NCBI GenBank assembly: GCA_030527205.1
Contig: JAUNBG010000002.1
Location: 1-64,000 of the forward strand
Reading direction: 5' to 3'
Origin: Planctomycetia bacterium
Lineage (GTDB): Bacteria > Planctomycetota > Planctomycetia > Pirellulales > Thermoguttaceae
Length of the DNA: 64,000 bases
Shown piece after piece: positions 21,245 to 30,277 of this stretch. The notes beneath the pieces were generated by a model. It was not told the DNA's origin. It did not search any database and saw nothing but the letters and a program-made list of their open reading frames with translations. Numbering within the stretch: the stretch's first letter is position 1; every line of letters starts with the position of its first letter. A program made the translations under genes and the position numbers.

Positions 21245-22195
21245 GTGAAAATCATCGAACATTTGGAAACGCTTCCAAACGAATTACGCGGAAATTATAT
21301 GACGATTGGAAAATTTGACGGCGTTCATCGCGGACACGCTCGAATTTTACAGCGTTTGACTGCTCTGGCGCATGAAAATCATTCGCCTTCGATTGTTTTT
21401 ACATTTGACCCGCTTCCTGTTGAAATGATTCGTCCTCATTTAGCGCCGCCGCTTCTTTGTACAAAAAAGCAAAAAATTGAGTTAATCTCGCGCTTTGAAC
21501 CGGACGCTCTTTTTATTTATCCGACAAATTCCAAACTTCTCAACCTTTCGGCTCAAGATTTTTTTGAAAAAATTGTCCTTGAAATTTTTGGTTCCAAAGG
21601 TTTGGTTGAAGGAAAGGACTTTAATTTCGGTAAAAATCGAGACGGCAATGCAAACATTCTTCAGCAATTATGTTCAAAAACCAAAATTGATCTTGAAATT
21701 ATTTCGCCGTTTCAAGCGCTGGGTCGGGACATTTCAAGCAGTCGAATTCGTTCTTTGATTCATGAAGGACAAATTGAAGCGGCGCGGGGAATGTTAGGAC
21801 GCCCTTATCAAATTCGAGGGCATGTCGTTCATGGCGAACATCGCGGACGTCGACTCGGTTATCCAACGGCAAACTTGAGCGGCATCCAAACGATTCTTCC
21901 GAAACCGGGAATTTATGCCGCCATAACTCATTTTGAGAATGAATCCTTCATAACAGCGGTCAATCTTGGCGGCAATCCAACGTTTGGCGTTCAAACGATT
22001 AAATTTGAGGCAAATCTTTTTCAGTTTCAAGGCGATCTTTATGGGAAATTTTTAGACATCGATTTTATAAGCCGCATTCGCGATGTCATTCGCTTTGAAT
22101 CCAAAGAAGCTTTGTTACAACAAATTGATCAGGATCGGCAAATGATCGAAAAGGTCGCAAATGAGTATCGGAAAAACAATCCGTTATTCAAATAG
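21245..22195 (+). CDS. ribF: Bifunctional riboflavin kinase/FAD synthetase RibF
   Basis: The 316-residue protein has the N-terminal FAD synthetase domain (TIGKFDGVHRGHARIL, with the nucleotidyltransferase HRGH motif) including SSSRIRSLIHEGQIEAARGM-type sequence. The C-terminal riboflavin kinase domain follows from about residue 180 with GEHRGRRLGYPTANLSGIQ and AAITHFENESFITAVNLGGN. It converts riboflavin to FMN and FAD. The start is a GTG at 21245 with a weak upstream GGA. It is followed by a family A element. Confidence 0.96.
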   Translation: MKIIEHLETLPNELRGNYMTIGKFDGVHRGHARILQRLTALAHENHSPSIVFTFDPLPVEMIRPHLAPPLLCTKKQKIELISRFEPDALFIYPTNSKLLNLSAQDFFEKIVLEIFGSKGLVEGKDFNFGKNRDGNANILQQLCSKTKIDLEIISPFQALGRDISSSRIRSLIHEGQIEAARGMLGRPYQIRGHVVHGEHRGRRLGYPTANLSGIQTILPKPGIYAAITHFENESFITAVNLGGNPTFGVQTIKFEANLFQFQGDLYGKFLDIDFISRIRDVIRFESKEALLQQIDQDRQMIEKVANEYRKNNPLFK

Positions 22196-22256
22196 TTGCG
22201 TCATTGGAACGGTTCCGTCTCTGTCATTAATTTCAAGTCTTATATTCAAACTTAAA

Positions 22257-22364
22257 GGAAGTTCTAAAAACCTGGTTTTGCAATAAACTCCATTCGGAAA
22301 ACGTCACGAAAACCAGTTCCTGCGGACGAGATGTCCGCGCTCTCTGCGAGTTTTTAGAACTTCC
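22257..22364 (+). repeat. Family A element, copy 3
   Basis: It starts GGAAGTTCTAAAAACCTGG and ends GAGTTTTTAGAACTTCC. The interior reads TGCGGACGAGATGTCCGCGC. It lies between the convergent ribF and HIT genes, 61 bases after ribF. Confidence 0.92.
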
Positions 22365-22416
22365 ATTAATAATCTGCTCTCAAAAAGTTCTCGTCAGATA
22401 TCAAAAAGAAAAAAGA

Positions 22417-22764
22417 TTAACCGGGCGGCCAACCAAAGCCGCGACCTCCCAAAATATGAAAATGCAAATGCGGAACCGTTTGACAGGCATTAAGACCGCA
22501 ATTTGAAACAACTCGATAGCCGTCTGCGGCAATCCCCAATTGCTCGGCCAAAGATCGAATAACGCCAAATAAATGTCCGATAAGAGGTTCATCGACCGGG
22601 GCAATATCGCTGGTTGACGAAATTTCTTTTTTAGGAATGAGCAAAACATGAACCGGCGCTTGCGGATTGACATCATGAAAAGCAAGGCACAAATCATCTT
22701 CGTAAACAATTTTAGCCGGAATTTCCTTGTCGATAATTTTTTTGAAAATTGTTTTTTCTGACAT
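22417..22764 (-). CDS. HIT family nucleotide hydrolase (HinT-like)
   Basis: The 115-residue protein begins TIFKKIIDKEIPAKIVYEDD, the HinT-type start, and has the histidine triad in HLHFHIL (His99, His101, His103). The upstream PQAPVHVLLIPKK and GYRVVSNCGLNACQTVPHLH blocks are also conserved. HinT proteins hydrolyse purine nucleoside phosphoramidates and aminoacyl-adenylates. AAGGACAG precedes the ATG. It lies 81 bases downstream of the secreted TIM-barrel gene on the same strand and could share its transcript. Confidence 0.95.
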   Translation of the reverse strand: MSEKTIFKKIIDKEIPAKIVYEDDLCLAFHDVNPQAPVHVLLIPKKEISSTSDIAPVDEPLIGHLFGVIRSLAEQLGIAADGYRVVSNCGLNACQTVPHLHFHILGGRGFGWPPG

Positions 22765-22845
22765 AATATTCTGTCCTTTGTTTTTTTGGAAAAAAATATT
22801 GACTGAAGCCGGAATGAAGCAAACCAGCTTCGGTATAACGACAAG

Positions 22846-24237
22846 TTATTTCAACAAGAAAAGAGCTCCGTGGCCCGGAAGCAACCAATAACCGTAATCC
22901 CGATCATAATCAAAAAGGGTTCCGTCAATCGGCGAAACGATCTGAATTGATTGATAATCCGCAACCAGATTCAATTTAACTTTTGCGGGATGATCCAAAT
23001 CGCAATTGACCAGCATAACAGCAGACGTTTCTTTGTCATTCGTTTGAAATTCGCCGACCATAATCGGAGGAATTTCCGGAATGGCATTTCGCATTGAAGC
23101 GGTTTGTTCAACGGATTGAACAATTGTTCCTGGCAGCGTTGGAAGATTGGGCGTCGGAGTCGGATCGGTAAAATAGACGCCGGTCGAAACATAATCTTTC
23201 ATCAACAAACCAAGCGTTTTGGTCTGTTCGTTGATGTCGCGTAAATATTGCCAAATTATGGTTCGTTTCCCTTCTTCATTCATTGGAGCATAAACCCAAC
23301 TGAGCGGATAATAAGTAAACCAGCCCAAACCTTTTCCGCCGGCGCCAAGCGTTGAATAAGCTTGAAAAGCCAATCGGGCAACGGACGGCGGCGCAGACGT
23401 TTCCTGAATTCGAGTGCAGCCGGTAATATTCCAAAACGGCAAATCATATTTCAGGGCGATTCGTCGAATTTCAAGCAAATCATTATAATATTGAGCCGCT
23501 CGTTCTTTATTATGCATATCGTCGGAATATTCCGTCATATAATTGTCATAACTGATAAACTGCGGCTTAACTTCCTGAACAAAGCGTTCAAGATATTCCG
23601 TAAAAGAATGAGTTCCAAGTTGCGAAACGGCATCGGCTCCAATTGTTGAGGCATAACCTGGAAACAGATTGATATAAGCAAGTTTTCCCGGCGCATGTTT
23701 TTTGATCGCCGCAACCGCTTTTCCCAATCCGGCAAAATAATAGGAACCCGGCTCATCCATTAGATAATAACCGAGAACATATTCATTATCTTTCGTCGAT
23801 TCGATTGCCTCAACGACAATTTGTTCCATTTCCTCTTCGGAAATTGTTTTCAATGTTTCTGGATTCAATTTAATCCGAACAATGCAAGCCAGTTTCTTTT
23901 TCTCGCAAAGGGCGACATGCTCCGGATCGACAAATCCCGCCATATTAAAACCGCAATCGGCAATTCCGGCAATCGCGTCTTCCATTGTTTGATATCTGGA
24001 CGCCCAATCATAAAGATGATCCCAGGGATAAAGCGGGAAAAAATCCGGCGAAAAAGACGGTTTGTATTCGAATGGTTCCAAACCAAGCGATTCTGCAGTT
24101 GCATTTTCGTCAAAAGTAACAGGATGATTGTCGGTCGATGATTCTTCTTGAGCCCAAAGGGTTATTGAAAATGACAACATAAAAATAAAGGCAATCGCAA
24201 AGATTGGCTTAAAAAAAGCTGTTTTGACAACGGGCAT
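22846..24237 (-). CDS. Secreted TIM-barrel protein, putative glycoside hydrolase
   Basis: The 463-residue protein has an N-terminal signal peptide ending near LWAQ. The mature part looks like a glycosidase TIM barrel: YQTMEDAIAGIADCGFNMAG, then VLGYYLMDEPGSYYF, KPQFISYDNYMTEYSDDM and GWFTYYPLSWVYAP. The DEPG motif, with an acidic residue at a strand end, is common in GH2/GH42-like barrels and could hold the acid/base. The C-terminal 100 residues look like a beta-sandwich. I cannot assign a family or substrate. AAGGAGA precedes the ATG. Confidence 0.75.
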   Translation of the reverse strand: MPVVKTAFFKPIFAIAFIFMLSFSITLWAQEESSTDNHPVTFDENATAESLGLEPFEYKPSFSPDFFPLYPWDHLYDWASRYQTMEDAIAGIADCGFNMAGFVDPEHVALCEKKKLACIVRIKLNPETLKTISEEEMEQIVVEAIESTKDNEYVLGYYLMDEPGSYYFAGLGKAVAAIKKHAPGKLAYINLFPGYASTIGADAVSQLGTHSFTEYLERFVQEVKPQFISYDNYMTEYSDDMHNKERAAQYYNDLLEIRRIALKYDLPFWNITGCTRIQETSAPPSVARLAFQAYSTLGAGGKGLGWFTYYPLSWVYAPMNEEGKRTIIWQYLRDINEQTKTLGLLMKDYVSTGVYFTDPTPTPNLPTLPGTIVQSVEQTASMRNAIPEIPPIMVGEFQTNDKETSAVMLVNCDLDHPAKVKLNLVADYQSIQIVSPIDGTLFDYDRDYGYWLLPGHGALFLLK

Positions 24238-24312
24238 TTCTTCTCCTTAAAATAAAATTATCATATTTGAACACAAATTATATTGAGTCTAACGTTAAAT
24301 AATCCAATTCGA

Positions 24313-25920
24313 TCAATCGGTTTTAACGGAATGCGGACGATTTAATTCAGCAAAAACGGTTTGCATAATCAAAAGGACTGGAACGTTTGATCGTTTGGAC
24401 GCGGCCAGACAATCTTCATATTCCGGCGAAAACTGCAAATCATTTCCGAAACGAGAGCCGATTTTAACCCGTATCGTTCCAAACTTCGTTTCGATATTTT
24501 CCCAGCGTCGACACAATGAATGACGCAATATTTGTTGTTCTCGAATGCCAAATGTTCCTGATTCTTGAAACAGAACCGTTAAAACAGCGTCTCGTTTTTC
24601 TGGCGTTGCCAGAACGCTTAAAAGATAAGCGGGACGCGATTTTTTCATAACGATTGGAGTAAACCAAACATCCAAGGCGCCGATCTCAAAGAGAACATTC
24701 ATCGCAGAAGCCAATATTTCTCCGCTGACATCGTCAATATTGCATTCAAACAAAGACAATTGCTCAGAATTCTCTTTTTGTTTAACAAACTCAGCTTGCC
24801 TAATTAACTCAGTTTGTTCAACCAACTCTGTTTGTTTATTCTCTTCAGGCAATTTATCTCGACAAGACTGATCCATTTTATTAAAAGCGTCATTCTTCTC
24901 GATTTTGCAAGTTGATTTCAACAACGAATATTGCAACGAATTTTCGCAGGTTTCTTTCGATAATTCATCGTTTGTTTCATAAAGAGACGCTCGAAGAAGA
25001 TTTGGACGCGATTTCATCTCATAATGACCAAACGAATGAGCGATTTTTGATAAAAGAGCCCCTTTGGGAATCGATTGTTTCTTCCAAACGGCTAAAATAG
25101 CCGCTCCCGTTGGCGTTAACATTTCGCATTCTTCATGATCCATTGAAACAGGGAGCTGATAATTTCGGATCAACGTTGCCGTTGCCGGAGCAGGAAGGGG
25201 ATATATTCCGTGAGCGCAACGAACTGTTCCGTATCCGATCGGAAGCGGCGAAATCGATATTCCGTCCAATTTTAATTGATGATAAGCAATCGCCGCTCCA
25301 ACAATGTCAATAATGGAATCGGTCGCTCCAACTTCATGAAAATGAACCTTATCCGGCTCGGTTTGATGAACTTCCGCTTCGGCAACGGCCAACGCATGAA
25401 ATATTTCAATCGCATTCTGTTTTATCGCGGAATCCAAAGAACTCGACTCAATCATTTGACGAATATCCGCAAAACTTCGATGTTCATGATGTTTGACCGA
25501 ATGATGTTTGACCGAATGTTGTTCGCCGATTTCTGAATGACGATGTTCATCGGATTCAGAATGAGAATGTTTCTCTTGATGATTTTGGGATAAATCATTT
25601 GAGAATCCCGAATTTTCTGTTTTTAAATCCGGCAACAATGGCGAAGGCGGTTCGACATTCCGGCTTTTTTCGGATAAAGAGTCTGCGTTATGAAAATGAT
25701 CGGAATAATGATCGTCATGAAGCAACGGAATATCAACATTCAACTGACATCCATTTATTCCAAAGGAAAATTTGCTTCGCCATTGAAGAGAAAAAGGCTC
25801 TGGAATCAAATTTTTGAGTTGCATTTCAAGTTCATGAACATCGACTCCCAATGCGATAAAAGCGCCAAGAATCATATCGCCAGAAGCTCCGCCAACGCTG
25901 TCAAATCGTAATATTCTCAT
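24313..25920 (-). CDS. larC: Nickel pincer cofactor biosynthesis protein LarC
   Basis: With the ATG at 25920 the protein begins MRILRFDSVGGASGDMILGA, the LarC start. Both halves are in one frame: LarC1 contains HFHEVGATDSIIDIVGAAIA and HEECEMLTPTGAAIL, LarC2 contains LFECNIDDVSGEILASAMNV and TFGIREQQILRHSL. LarC uses CTP to insert nickel into the pincer cofactor of lactate racemase-type enzymes. A His-rich insertion (about residues 115-155, with HSVKHHSVKHHEH) could store or deliver nickel, which is inference. A second low-complexity Gln/Glu/Lys insertion precedes LarC2. No larA, larB or larE is in the window. The frame is open to a TTG at 25929. Confidence 0.93.
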   Translation of the reverse strand: MRILRFDSVGGASGDMILGAFIALGVDVHELEMQLKNLIPEPFSLQWRSKFSFGINGCQLNVDIPLLHDDHYSDHFHNADSLSEKSRNVEPPSPLLPDLKTENSGFSNDLSQNHQEKHSHSESDEHRHSEIGEQHSVKHHSVKHHEHRSFADIRQMIESSSLDSAIKQNAIEIFHALAVAEAEVHQTEPDKVHFHEVGATDSIIDIVGAAIAYHQLKLDGISISPLPIGYGTVRCAHGIYPLPAPATATLIRNYQLPVSMDHEECEMLTPTGAAILAVWKKQSIPKGALLSKIAHSFGHYEMKSRPNLLRASLYETNDELSKETCENSLQYSLLKSTCKIEKNDAFNKMDQSCRDKLPEENKQTELVEQTELIRQAEFVKQKENSEQLSLFECNIDDVSGEILASAMNVLFEIGALDVWFTPIVMKKSRPAYLLSVLATPEKRDAVLTVLFQESGTFGIREQQILRHSLCRRWENIETKFGTIRVKIGSRFGNDLQFSPEYEDCLAASKRSNVPVLLIMQTVFAELNRPHSVKTD

Positions 25921-26206
25921 AAAAATCAATCAATGAAAAAAGTTAATGAATGTTTGGTTCAATACATAAAATTCAGAAAAATCATTGAACGAATCATTGA
26001 TCTTTGTTGAAACGACGATTTCCTTGTTTCTGCTCTCAAAAGAAAAATCGTTTGAATTTTGTCAGAAAATAAAAAACCGATTCGTCCAATATCTTGAGAC
26101 GTTGCTTTCCAATTAAGCTAATCCATTTCCATTCTGCTGATCTTATCAAAAATGACTGCAAATTGCAAATCATCAGACGTCAACAATAAAAAACGAACGC
26201 TTTTGA

Positions 26207-26230
26207 ATCTTCAACAAACTTGAGCATAAA
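26207..26230 (+). repeat. Family B core upstream of the DUF1559 gene
   Basis: The sequence is ATCTTCAACAAACTTGAGC then ATAAA, one of the clearer copies. It lies 75 bases upstream of the -35 box at 26305 and points toward the gene. Confidence 0.65.
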
Positions 26231-26304
26231 CAACGTTTAATTGAGTATATCGTTTTATAAAAATGATTACAATCCCCTATTCGGGGCGAACTGTCGGAGA
26301 TTGC

Positions 26305-26333
26305 TTGACAAAAAGTTAAAAATATTATATTAT
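26305..26333 (+). promoter_or_regulatory. Sigma-70-type promoter for the DUF1559 gene
   Basis: A perfect -35 TTGACA (26305-26310), a 17-base A/T-rich spacer and TATTAT (26328-26333) precede the gene at 26407. Overlapping alternatives for the -10 exist in the same A/T run. Confidence 0.75.
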
Positions 26334-26406
26334 AAAAGCGGCATGTAAGTTATTGATCCGCTGTATTTTGATCAAATCATCTTTTAACCTTTATAAGGAA
26401 ATTAAA

Positions 26407-27534
26407 ATGAAACAGAATTATGTTAAAATGGAGGGAGGGGGCAAAAGCTCCCGAAAGAAGGGGTTTACTCTTGTTGAACTTCTTGTTGTTATTGCTATTA
26501 TCGGTATTCTTATTGGTCTGCTTTTGCCGGCTGTTCAAGCGGCTCGAGAAGCAGCGCGACGCATGCAATGCACAAACAATCTGAAACAGCTCTGTTTGTC
26601 CATTCATAATTATCATGACGTCAATAACAAAGTTCCAGGTTTCGGTTTTGGCGGTTACGGCAATCTGACCGCTTTTGTCGGAATTCTTCCTTTTATCGAA
26701 CAACAGGCTCGTTTTGATGAAATGTATTCTCGAGTTGGAAACGACCCGAATAATGAATTTCAAAGCCCTTATAACGATGTTGCCTGCTGGAAAGATTTTA
26801 TGTCCGGTCTGGCTTGCCCGTCTGACGGCAACACAAAAGTCAGCTCAAGTCTCCCAACGGCGTCCAATTATTGCTTCAGCGATGCCGATTTTGTTCTTCA
26901 AAGTTACGGTCGCCATGGGAACGACCGCTCGCCGTTCGGTATGCAACCCCGAGGCGCTAACGATCCTTGGGCCAATACCCAATGGGGCGCTGGCGGAAAA
27001 TATGGTTTCGAATCGATTACAGACGGAACCAGTAATACAATGGCGATGAGCGAACGTTGTTCCAGTCCGACATACGGAGGAATGGAATATAATCGAATCA
27101 AGGGCGGAATTGCGCTAAATTCCAGCGCCTGGTCGATTCTTCCGAATGCCTGTCTTGCGAAAAAAGGTCCGAACGATACTTATGCCACAGGCGTTTCAAC
27201 AACTGGCGGTTCCGGCGCGAACGCTTGGTATTATACATTAAACAATGCGATGTGCCAAACCATTCTTCCGCCTAATGCTCCCAGCTGCACAGGGGGCAGC
27301 GGTTTTACCGAAGCAAGTTATATGCCTCCAACCAGCAATCATTCAGGCGGCGTCAATGCTGGCCTTTGCGACGGTTCTGTTCGTTTTATCAGCGATACTA
27401 TCAATACGCATACAGCAGGAACCAATGGTTTGGGCGAATGGTATAAATATGCCGGTCATAGCACAGGCGCGTCCCCGTTTGGCGTTTGGGGAGCTTTTGG
27501 AAGCATGAACGGCGGCGAAAGTGTCAGTTTATAA
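26407..27534 (+). CDS. DUF1559 protein with prepilin-type N-terminus (H-X9-DG)
   Basis: The 375-residue protein has a type IV prepilin-like cleavage and methylation motif [19 protein letters not shown] near residue 20. [20 protein letters not shown] and LKQL follow, the hallmark of planctomycete DUF1559 proteins. The C-terminal motif [18 protein letters not shown] is the H-X9-DG signature. The helix probably assembles or anchors the protein at the cell surface after prepilin peptidase processing; the biological role is unknown and planctomycetes encode many copies. The ATG at 26407 is chosen over an open frame to 26353 because AAGGAAA precedes it. The next gene is a lipoprotein with a transthyretin-like domain, a common partner. 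Confidence 0.95.
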   Translation: MKQNYVKMEGGGKSSRKKGFTLVELLVVIAIIGILIGLLLPAVQAAREAARRMQCTNNLKQLCLSIHNYHDVNNKVPGFGFGGYGNLTAFVGILPFIEQQARFDEMYSRVGNDPNNEFQSPYNDVACWKDFMSGLACPSDGNTKVSSSLPTASNYCFSDADFVLQSYGRHGNDRSPFGMQPRGANDPWANTQWGAGGKYGFESITDGTSNTMAMSERCSSPTYGGMEYNRIKGGIALNSSAWSILPNACLAKKGPNDTYATGVSTTGGSGANAWYYTLNNAMCQTILPPNAPSCTGGSGFTEASYMPPTSNHSGGVNAGLCDGSVRFISDTINTHTAGTNGLGEWYKYAGHSTGASPFGVWGAFGSMNGGESVSL

Positions 27535-27920
27535 TTCGTTGACGAATCATTGATCGGCTAATAATTGATCGACTTATGAATTGTCAGCTTATAAATAACG
27601 GCCTGATTTGTCGTCTTTGTTTTTCTGTATTCTAATTTGTTTCTTGTTTGATTTTTAACGCCTTGATTTGATAAACTGCGATTTGTTCTTTCATTGGAAA
27701 CAGCAGGTTCGTCGACTTTTTAAAAGCAGGCAATCCAACGGGGGCTTATTCTTTTTAAGGGAAAGATTTCTTTTCGAGATGAGCTGCCCCAAAGGGATTT
27801 AATGTTTTTGGATCGCAGAATAGAACCTTTTGAATACAGAAATCTTTCTTTTCCCCGTCATAATATTGAAGAATATTGGGCGGGATTTTTTTTACAATCA
27901 TTCCTTTTCGAAAGAGAAAT
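27535..27920 (+). promoter_or_regulatory. Leader region with alternative hairpins between DUF1559 and lipoprotein genes
   Basis: In 386 bases there is a perfect 11-bp inverted repeat GAAAGATTTCT (27761-27771) with AGAAATCTTTC (27838-27848), enclosing 66 bases. A terminator stem begins five bases after its right arm. No reading frame is convincing. The layout resembles an attenuator, but it may simply be two adjacent terminator-like structures. Confidence 0.5.
27853..27893 (+). terminator. Rho-independent terminator before the lipoprotein gene
   Basis: CCCGTC pairs with GGGCGGG (allowing one G-T pair) around an inner 6-bp stem AATATT/AATATT with a GAAG loop. Eight T residues follow at 27886-27893. 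It ends 27 bases before the lipoprotein ATG at 27921. Confidence 0.85.
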
Positions 27921-28451
27921 ATGAAAAAAATATATTTAACATTAATGGTTCTTCTCGTTTTAACGAGCGGGTTGTTCGTCGGCTGTCAAAAATCTAAATT
28001 GAAAGGGTTGGTCCCTGCTGAAGGCGTCGTTACTCATAATGGAACGCCGGTCGAAGGAGCTCTTGTTACTTTTGGACCAAAAACAGCAACAGGAGAAGCT
28101 GCCGGAGCGACCGGAATAACCGATGCGCAAGGCAAATTCAAAATGATGACTCTTGATCCAGGAGACGGCGTTTATCCGGGCGAATATTTCATTACTGTCT
28201 CAAAAAATATTATTGAGGGCGGATTAAGTCGCGAAGATGATTGGGCCAGAATGAATGATAAGAGCGGAGAACGGGAAAAAGCGGAGACTCCCGAGCAAAC
28301 GGTTACTCATATGCTTCCGCGTCAATATGAAGAGATCGGAATGTCCGGTTTGGAAATTGTTATTCCTCCGGAAGGCAAAAAGGATATTACATTGGCCCTC
28401 GAAGGGGAAATCGACGATACGCCTCAACAAATCAGCGGTCCAAAACGTTGA
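27921..28451 (+). CDS. Lipoprotein with carboxypeptidase-regulatory (transthyretin-like) domain
   Basis: The 176-residue precursor has a signal peptide and lipobox LFVGC (cysteine at about residue 22). The mature part has a beta-sandwich typical of planctomycete lipoproteins: GVVTHNGTPVEGALVTFGPK then ATGITDAQGKFKMMTLDPGD and GVYPGEYFITVSK. Proteins of this kind are commonly encoded beside DUF1559 genes, as here; the role is unknown. The ATG at 27921 is preceded by AAAGAG; an open frame to 27876 lies inside the terminator and is rejected. The 3' end (PKR stop) is part of a duplicated 25-bp sequence. Confidence 0.88.
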   Translation: MKKIYLTLMVLLVLTSGLFVGCQKSKLKGLVPAEGVVTHNGTPVEGALVTFGPKTATGEAAGATGITDAQGKFKMMTLDPGDGVYPGEYFITVSKNIIEGGLSREDDWARMNDKSGEREKAETPEQTVTHMLPRQYEEIGMSGLEIVIPPEGKKDITLALEGEIDDTPQQISGPKR

Positions 28452-28520
28452 TTTGTTTTGATCGAAATTAAAAGCGGCATCGCAAGCCGCTCCGGCCAAA
28501 ACGTTGATTTGTTTTGATCG
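28440..28520. repeat. 25-bp direct repeat flanking a GC-rich hairpin
   Basis: CCAAAACGTTGATTTGTTTT plus GATCG occurs exactly at 28440-28464 and again at 28496-28520. The first copy includes the lipoprotein stop codon. Between them lies the stem AGCGGC/GCCGCT (28473-28491) with a 7-base loop. It may be a tandem duplication of the gene's 3' end, or the scar of an insertion. Confidence 0.85.
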
Positions 28521-28522
28521 GT

Positions 28523-30124
28523 CTAATACATAATTTTCAATCGCGCGAACCCCGTTGTTTTGGGCTCAAATTCATAAGAATAACCCGGGTCACAATCGCG
28601 ACTGGAAATATCCAAATGGCGAATAAAAACAAGTCCGCCTTCCAAAGCCCAATCAATTTGATCCGCTGTTCGCCTTTCAAGTCCGGCATAACATCGGGCA
28701 TCATAATATTCTAACGAAGCGGTTGAGCCATAAGAACCGTTTCGATTTATTGTTTTTTCTTTTGTTTGAAAAACCCATTGATTTCCTTCAAATTCGCCCG
28801 CAAAATAGAGCCAGTAATCTGTCGCGGTTTTTTCAGAAAAATAATTCAAACATTGAAAACCATCAAGCCGTTTTGCTATTTTCGGATTCGGAAAATATGC
28901 GTTTATATAAAAATCTTCTGACGGCATCCATATTATTCCGGCAACAGGCAGAATTTTAATGTTGCCGACATCTGTATAGAGCGCTCCTAAAATAAGGCGG
29001 GATTGAGATCCCATTTTCCAAATCCCAGCTCCGTAACCCGTTATTCGAAGCATTCGCGAATCATTAGCTTTCAAATCGCTGCTCCACTGGATTTTTGCGT
29101 CAAGATTCAATAAAATGGATTCCGTTATGGGCAACAGATATTGCGTTTCCAATCCAGGCGAATAAAGATGAAGTTGTTGTCCTAAATTCTTTTCAACAGA
29201 TTTGGGGAGATCAATCTGCGTCCAGGAAAAAATGGGTTTAAACAAAAGCGGACTTTCAACCGTTGGACTGGGAACGGCAAAGGTTGCCGACAAGTTCAGA
29301 TCCGTCAAACCGCTTCGCTCGACTTTCGTATTGGGAATATAGGAAAGATCAAAATCCAATCTTTGAAAAAAGGAGTTTCGCGGCGCTCTTACAGAAGTCA
29401 ACATAAAATCGGAAAGACTGTTTGGTTCAACGGCAATTGTCGATTCCTGTTGTTGGTTCAAAAGAGTAAACAATTCTTCATCGGTTTTTAATCCCGTTGG
29501 AGGCAGAACGACATTCTGTTCCGACTGGATCAGCAAATCGTCTTCATTCGGCTCGAAAGGAAAACTCATATCGTCAGACAAAACGTTTTCTTTAAATTGA
29601 ACATTTCCGTCAATCGAAACCGTTGCATTTGGCAACGTTTCCTTTTCAAACGAATTCCTTTCATTTGAATTTCTGGCAGTCGTCCTTTTTGAAAAAAGCG
29701 TTTGATCTTTTGTTACATTGTTGATTTTATTCGATTTCTCATTGAAAGGAGAATCGGGAAGAGAAAACGATTTTTTTGAACTCGTTTTATAATTTGAACT
29801 CGTTTTATAAGAAGTCGCCGATCTCTCTTTTGAAGAATCTGCTCGGCTTGGCGAAGTTTGAGGAATAAAATCAGAATCGCCCGATTGAGTTGAAGCATTT
29901 GATTCTTCAATAATCGCTGCCGGAACAACTGAATCTGACTGTTCGGAACGCGAATAGCCCCAAAAACCATAATTCCTGGGCGGAGTATAACTCGATTGGC
30001 CAAAATACAAAAAAGATTTCCGTTCCTGCGCAAACAAATCTTGATCGTCCGCAACAATCGAAGAAACGATCATAGCCAAACCGGTCAGCAAGAAAGTTGA
30101 AATCAAACAGCGAACTGAAATCAC
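28523..30124 (-). CDS. Secreted protein with C-terminal beta-barrel-like domain (DUF6268-like, tentative)
   Basis: The 533-residue protein has a signal peptide, a long Ser/Asn/Lys-rich low-complexity region (about 50-240) and a C-terminal half that looks like an outer-membrane barrel, with alternating beta strands and an aromatic C-terminal Tyr (ARLKIMY). It shares this half with the next gene (30278): compare LPVAGIIWMPSEDFYINAYF with LPSGGVVWKPNRNNEWRLVF, then a common pattern of Pro-Asp/Asn-Pro, Tyr-Leu and Trp. The start is a GTG at 30124 without a clear ribosome binding site. A planctomycete DUF6268 assignment is from memory. Short tandem duplications (KTSSNYKTSS) lie in the disordered part. 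Confidence 0.75.
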   Translation of the reverse strand: MISVRCLISTFLLTGLAMIVSSIVADDQDLFAQERKSFLYFGQSSYTPPRNYGFWGYSRSEQSDSVVPAAIIEESNASTQSGDSDFIPQTSPSRADSSKERSATSYKTSSNYKTSSKKSFSLPDSPFNEKSNKINNVTKDQTLFSKRTTARNSNERNSFEKETLPNATVSIDGNVQFKENVLSDDMSFPFEPNEDDLLIQSEQNVVLPPTGLKTDEELFTLLNQQQESTIAVEPNSLSDFMLTSVRAPRNSFFQRLDFDLSYIPNTKVERSGLTDLNLSATFAVPSPTVESPLLFKPIFSWTQIDLPKSVEKNLGQQLHLYSPGLETQYLLPITESILLNLDAKIQWSSDLKANDSRMLRITGYGAGIWKMGSQSRLILGALYTDVGNIKILPVAGIIWMPSEDFYINAYFPNPKIAKRLDGFQCLNYFSEKTATDYWLYFAGEFEGNQWVFQTKEKTINRNGSYGSTASLEYYDARCYAGLERRTADQIDWALEGGLVFIRHLDISSRDCDPGYSYEFEPKTTGFARLKIMY

Positions 30125-30277
30125 AAAAAAATATGCCTTTTATACTCAAAACTTTGAAGATTCCTGATCAGAGGTTCTCAAATCCTGCAACGACAGACGG
30201 AAATTCAAAACAAAAACCAAAAACGGAACAATTGATCCGCTTGATGATAAATCCAATGATTTTGCGATTGCCAAACA

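Larger units (their letters stand above)
25921..26406. other. Divergent larC-DUF1559 intergenic region
   Basis: These 486 bases contain a family B core (26207-26230), a strong promoter (26305-26333) and the ribosome binding site AAGGAAA before 26407. Nothing else was recognised. Confidence 0.6.
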
